NCBI GenBank assembly: GCA_003520205.1 | Contig: DOVG01000236.1 | Span: 1-9,149 of the forward strand | DNA: 9,149 bases | DNA from: Lachnospiraceae bacterium | GTDB lineage: Bacteria; Bacillota; Clostridia; Lachnospirales; Lachnospiraceae | Direction: 5' to 3' | Shown: one piece after another, positions 6,310 through 9,149 of the stretch | How positions within the stretch are numbered: position 1 is the stretch's first letter | Layout of the letters: each line of letters starts with the position of its first letter | The notes under the pieces: generated by a model | Databases searched by the model: none | What the model was told of the DNA's origin: nothing | Seen by the model: only the letters and a program-made list of their open reading frames with translations | Program-made: the position numbers and the translations under genes

Positions 6310-6984
6310 TTAAACTCCCTCCTGCTTCTTAAAGTGGAATTTATTTTCTTCATGATTAATTAATCTGATTATATTTGCCTTATGTTTATATATAGCAAGT
6401 GATGCAAAAAGAACAGCAACCACTACACTTTCTATAAAGGCGGCTTTCGACTGAGCTACGCTCATATCAAAACATAACAGCCCCTTTAACCCAAATATTA
6501 TGTAAACTATAACAAATTCGACCATAAGGGATATAGAACCAACTGACATATACTTTGTAATTGCAATAGTACTAACAAAAAGTATAAGTAATATGATTAT
6601 CATAAGCGGCTGCAGAAGTCCAACCACCGTTCCTCCGATAGTTGCTATTCCTTTTCCGCCTTTAAAACCAAGATAGAATGGGAATATATGTCCTAAAACC
6701 GCACCAAATCCAACATATATAACATACAAAAGATATGTATCAGGATAGATATTCTTGAATATCAGACGACAGATAAGACATGGAATAAATGATTTCAGAA
6801 AATCTCCAAGAAATACAACAAGTCCCGCCTTGAATCCCATAACTCTTAAGGCATTTGTTGTACCCGAATTACCACTACCGTGTTCCCTGAGGTCTACCCC
6901 GGCCAGCTTACCATACAGAACTCCGGTTGCTATAAGACCAAAACAGTATCCTATTACAAGGCAAAGTACTCTGATAACGATCAT
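6310..6984 (-). CDS. plsY: Glycerol-3-phosphate acyltransferase (acyl-phosphate dependent)
   Basis: Integral membrane enzyme that transfers an acyl chain from acyl-phosphate (made by PlsX) to glycerol-3-phosphate, giving lysophosphatidic acid. The 224 residues contain several hydrophobic helices (roughly 3-25, 53-75, 84-103, 118-141, 147-171, 183-199). Conserved cytoplasmic motifs are present: HGSGNSGTTNALRVMG at 35-50, GHIFPFYLGFKGGKGIAT at 98-115, and HKANIIRLINHEENK at 201-215. A charged tail of about ten residues follows. The start overlaps the der stop as ATGA. No good ribosome binding site is close (AAGGA is about 13 bases away), so translation probably depends on coupling to der. Next to gpsA it forms a substrate-supply and acylation pair. 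Assignment is secure. Confidence 0.96.
   Translation of the reverse strand: MIVIRVLCLVIGYCFGLIATGVLYGKLAGVDLREHGSGNSGTTNALRVMGFKAGLVVFLGDFLKSFIPCLICRLIFKNIYPDTYLLYVIYVGFGAVLGHIFPFYLGFKGGKGIATIGGTVVGLLQPLMIIILLILFVSTIAITKYMSVGSISLMVEFVIVYIIFGLKGLLCFDMSVAQSKAAFIESVVVAVLFASLAIYKHKANIIRLINHEENKFHFKKQEGV
6318..6323 (-). promoter_or_regulatory. Ribosome binding site of gpsA
   Basis: AGGAGG, a full match to the anti-Shine-Dalgarno core, lies eight bases upstream of the gpsA ATG and within the last plsY codons. It suggests gpsA is translated efficiently and independently of coupling to plsY. Confidence 0.85.
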
Positions 6985-8309
6985 TGCTCTTTTGATTTCC
7001 TTTCTCTAAGTATTATACGGATAGGAGTTCCTTTGAAAAGAAACGCCTCTCTGAGCTTATTCTCTATATATCTAATATATGAGAAATGTGCCAATTCCTT
7101 ACTGTTCACAAATATAACGAATGTTGGAGGCTTTACAGAAACCTGAGTAATATAAAACAGTCTCAGTTTCTTACCCTTATCTGTTGGCGGTTCATTCTCA
7201 GCTACTGCTTCAGTCAGTATCTCATTTAACACACCTGTCTGTATTCTCATACATGCAAACTGTTCTACATTATCTATAGTATCATAAAGCTTATTCAGTC
7301 TCTGGCCTGTCAGAGCTGAAACAAATATCATCTCTGCATATGGCATATACGACAGCTTCTGTCTTATTTCCTTCTGCATTTTGTTCATTGTATTAGTGTC
7401 CTTCTCTATAAGGTCCCACTTATTAACTACAATGATCATACCTTTTCCACGTTCGTGAGCTATTCCTGCTATCTTTGTATCCTGCTCAGTTACTCCTTCT
7501 TCAGCATCAATCACAAGAACAGCGATATCACATCGTTCTACTGCAGCAACAGTTCTGATAATACTGAAACGTTCTATCTCATCCTTTATCTTGCTCTTAC
7601 GCCTGAGTCCTGCCGTATCTATAAAAATGTATTCTTTTCCATTATGCTTTATCCTTGTATCTATAGCATCTCTGGTAGTTCCCGCTATATCTGACACAAT
7701 AAGTCTTTCAGAGCCTATAAGACGATTAATAATGGATGATTTACCTGTATTAGGTTTACCTATAACAGCAATTCTCGGTGTATCGTCTTCCTCGTCATCA
7801 TCATTAACATCACCAAAGTCCTCAACAAGTTTTTCAAGCATATCACCCAGTCCGAGTTTACTTGCAGCTGAAATCGGGTACGGATCACCTATTCCAAGAT
7901 TATAAAATTCATATACATAATTTTCATACTTATCGTAGTTATCTACTTTATTAACTACAAGAATAACAGGTTTACCGCTTTTTCTCAGCATATCGGCAAC
8001 CTGAATATCTGATCCTGTCACTCCGGACTTAACATCTGTTATGAAAAGTATTACATCAGCTGTTTCTATAGCTATCTCAGCCTGTTCCCTCATGGAACGA
8101 TATAATACATCTTCTGCTTCTGTATCTATACCACCAGTATCTATTATAGTAAATTTATGATTTAACCACTCTACGTCTGCATAGATTCTGTCTCTGGTAA
8201 CACCAGGTACATCTTTTACTATAGCAAGCCTCTCGCCTGCAAGTGTGTTAAAAAGTGTAGATTTGCCTACATTAGGTCTGCCCACTATGGCAACCATTTT
8301 CTTAGCCAT
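6981..8309 (-). CDS. der: Ribosome biogenesis GTPase Der (EngA)
   Basis: Essential tandem GTPase needed for 50S ribosomal subunit assembly. The first G domain has GRPNVGKS at 10-17, DTGG at 57-60 and NKVD at 120-123. The second has GKPNTGKS at 184-191, DTAGLRRKSK at 231-240 and NKWD at 296-299. A KH-like domain occupies about 350-438 (QVSVKPPTFVIFVN at 389-402). An acidic linker (about 167-176, DVNDDDEEDD) separates the G domains, as is usual in the family. The 442-residue length is standard. AAGGAG (8317-8322) lies seven bases before the ATG, which overlaps the yraN stop by one base (TGATG). All nucleotide-binding motifs are intact. Assignment is secure. Confidence 0.98.
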   Translation of the reverse strand: MAKKMVAIVGRPNVGKSTLFNTLAGERLAIVKDVPGVTRDRIYADVEWLNHKFTIIDTGGIDTEAEDVLYRSMREQAEIAIETADVILFITDVKSGVTGSDIQVADMLRKSGKPVILVVNKVDNYDKYENYVYEFYNLGIGDPYPISAASKLGLGDMLEKLVEDFGDVNDDDEEDDTPRIAVIGKPNTGKSSIINRLIGSERLIVSDIAGTTRDAIDTRIKHNGKEYIFIDTAGLRRKSKIKDEIERFSIIRTVAAVERCDIAVLVIDAEEGVTEQDTKIAGIAHERGKGMIIVVNKWDLIEKDTNTMNKMQKEIRQKLSYMPYAEMIFVSALTGQRLNKLYDTIDNVEQFACMRIQTGVLNEILTEAVAENEPPTDKGKKLRLFYITQVSVKPPTFVIFVNSKELAHFSYIRYIENKLREAFLFKGTPIRIILRERKSKEQ

Positions 8310-8665
8310 CAGAATGCTCCTTCTATATGTTCTATACTATTACCAAGTATTCCGATTACGTCAAATCTGATACTGGTTTTATCAATATCATATCCATTTT
8401 TCATAAGATATTCGAGAGCCGCGTTTCTTATTTTCTGCTGTTTTCTAAAATCCACAGCTTCAAAAGGACCTCCACTCGATATATCCCGTCTGTATTTTAC
8501 CTCTATAAAAACAAGAAACCCCCGAGTTTCAGCTATAATATCAATCTCAGAATATCTTGTTCTGTAATTCATCATCAGAACTATATAGCCTTTTTCCCTG
8601 AGGTAATCCCTTGCAGTCTTCTCCCATGCTTTTCCTACTTTTCTCTTGTTATAGGATTCATACAT
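8309..8665 (-). CDS. yraN: UPF0102/YraN family protein, putative endonuclease fold
   Basis: Small protein of poorly known function with a restriction-endonuclease-like fold, commonly encoded next to rnhB. With the start used here (118 residues) the family pattern is clear: KVGKAWEKTARDYLREKGY at 9-27, then YSEIDIIAE at 38-46 (Glu40, Asp42), LVFIEVKYR at 51-59 with the Glu55-x-Lys57 pair, and FRKQQKIRNAALEYL at 73-87. These D, E-x-K and Q positions correspond to a PD-(D/E)XK nuclease core, though activity is not established. Start choice: the frame remains open to a TTG at 8684-8686 inside rnhB, but that codon has no ribosome binding site, whereas AAAGAG (8675-8680) lies nine bases before the ATG at 8663-8665. 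The usual GEID motif reads SEID here. Family assignment is confident. Confidence 0.9.
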   Translation of the reverse strand: MYESYNKRKVGKAWEKTARDYLREKGYIVLMMNYRTRYSEIDIIAETRGFLVFIEVKYRRDISSGGPFEAVDFRKQQKIRNAALEYLMKNGYDIDKTSIRFDVIGILGNSIEHIEGAF

Positions 8666-8678
8666 ATTTCTGATCTCT

Positions 8679-9149
8679 TTATACAAAATTTTTTATAAAA
8701 CTTCTTCTATGTATATCACATGGTCCTATGGTCTTAATAGCTTCTATATGCTTAGCCGACCCATATCCTTTATTACTGTCAAAACCATATTCAGGATAGA
8801 TAGAAGCATATTCATCCATCATACGATCCCTTGTAACCTTTGCAACTATACTTGCTGCAGCTATTGAAACAGACAATGTATCACCTTTTATAATAGGTAT
8901 CTGCGGAATATCAATATCCGGTATCTTAAATGCATCAACAAGTACAAGATCAGCCTTTGGCTCTAAACCAAGAACAGAATCTCTCATAGCTGCCGAATCC
9001 ATCACTGCAATTCCATTATCATCTATTTCTTTCTCACTTCTAATACCTATTGAAACAGATACTGCAACTTCATTTATTATATCAAAAAGTTCTTCTCTTC
9101 TTTTTTCACTTAACTGTTTTGAATCATTCAGATATGGGATCAGAGTATC
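8679..9149 (-). CDS. rnhB: Ribonuclease HII, C-terminal part (5' end beyond window)
   Basis: Cleaves RNA in RNA-DNA hybrids, including single ribonucleotides embedded in DNA. The frame is open to the window edge and gives 156 residues. It begins in the conserved LNDSKQLSEKRREELF segment (7-22), continues through ADLVLVDAF (Asp72), the KGDTLSVSIAAASIVAKVTR segment (88-107, Asp90), YPEYGFDSNKGYGSAKHIEA (118-137), and ends GPCDIHRRSF. Asp72 and Asp90 align with two of the four catalytic acidic residues. The other two, in the DEAGRG motif near the N terminus, lie off the window, as does the start codon. A GTG at 9003-9005 is in frame but is internal, because clear family sequence extends upstream of it. 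It leads into yraN after 13 bases. Assignment is secure; the gene is cut only by the window. Confidence 0.96.
   Translation of the reverse strand, partial: DTLIPYLNDSKQLSEKRREELFDIINEVAVSVSIGIRSEKEIDDNGIAVMDSAAMRDSVLGLEPKADLVLVDAFKIPDIDIPQIPIIKGDTLSVSIAAASIVAKVTRDRMMDEYASIYPEYGFDSNKGYGSAKHIEAIKTIGPCDIHRRSFIKNFV

Noticed and set aside
7591..7905. Open plus-strand frame opposite der, serine-rich
   Set aside because: It is the antisense shadow of the second Der G domain and acidic linker. No plausible product was seen, and der is intact on the other strand.
9003..9005. GTG as the start of a short rnhB-like gene
   Set aside because: Clear RNase HII sequence (the LNDSKQLSEKRREEL segment) continues upstream in the same frame to the window edge, so the gene is cut by the window rather than truncated.
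1..9149. Mobile element, CRISPR, prophage, defence island or tRNA/rRNA
   Set aside because: No direct repeats, transposase or integrase motifs, spacer arrays or RNA gene signatures were seen; coding density is near complete with conserved housekeeping genes.

Overview
This window is a densely packed, single-direction block of bacterial chromosome. Twelve genes, all read from the minus strand, fill it almost without gaps. The sequence is AT-rich, uses many ATA (Ile) and AGA (Arg) codons, and has strong AGGAGG-type ribosome binding sites. Gene order der-plsY-gpsA, scpA-scpB and ilvN-ilvC, together with protein sequence style, points to a Gram-positive Clostridia member, most likely Lachnospiraceae (an inference from family knowledge; no database was searched).

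Layout in the direction of transcription (right to left). The window opens inside rnhB (RNase HII), followed by yraN (putative nuclease-fold protein), der (ribosome-assembly GTPase), plsY and gpsA (first steps of glycerophospholipid synthesis), scpA and scpB (kleisin and partner subunit of the SMC condensin), a membrane-anchored metallophosphoesterase, a membrane-anchored L,D-transpeptidase of Ldtfm-like architecture, and punA (purine nucleoside phosphorylase). Junctions from rnhB to punA are overlaps or gaps of at most about 20 bases, so this looks like one growth-related operon joining RNA/DNA maintenance, ribosome assembly, phospholipid precursor supply, chromosome segregation and cell-wall crosslinking. 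No terminator was seen anywhere.

After punA, the last two genes are ilvN (acetolactate synthase regulatory subunit) and the start of ilvC (ketol-acid reductoisomerase), a branched-chain amino acid unit. A near-consensus sigma-A promoter overlaps the punA stop codon (TTGACA, 17 bases, TAAAAT), and a CodY-like palindrome lies about 32 bases upstream of its -35. This suggests ilvNC can be transcribed and controlled independently of the upstream genes.

Most of the window is conserved housekeeping sequence, and I see no mobile element, CRISPR array, RNA gene or clearly novel system. The points most worth checking are the ilvN promoter and possible CodY site, the coupled metallophosphoesterase/L,D-transpeptidase pair, the short N terminus of PunA, and several start codons that the ribosome binding sites move away from the longest reading frame.
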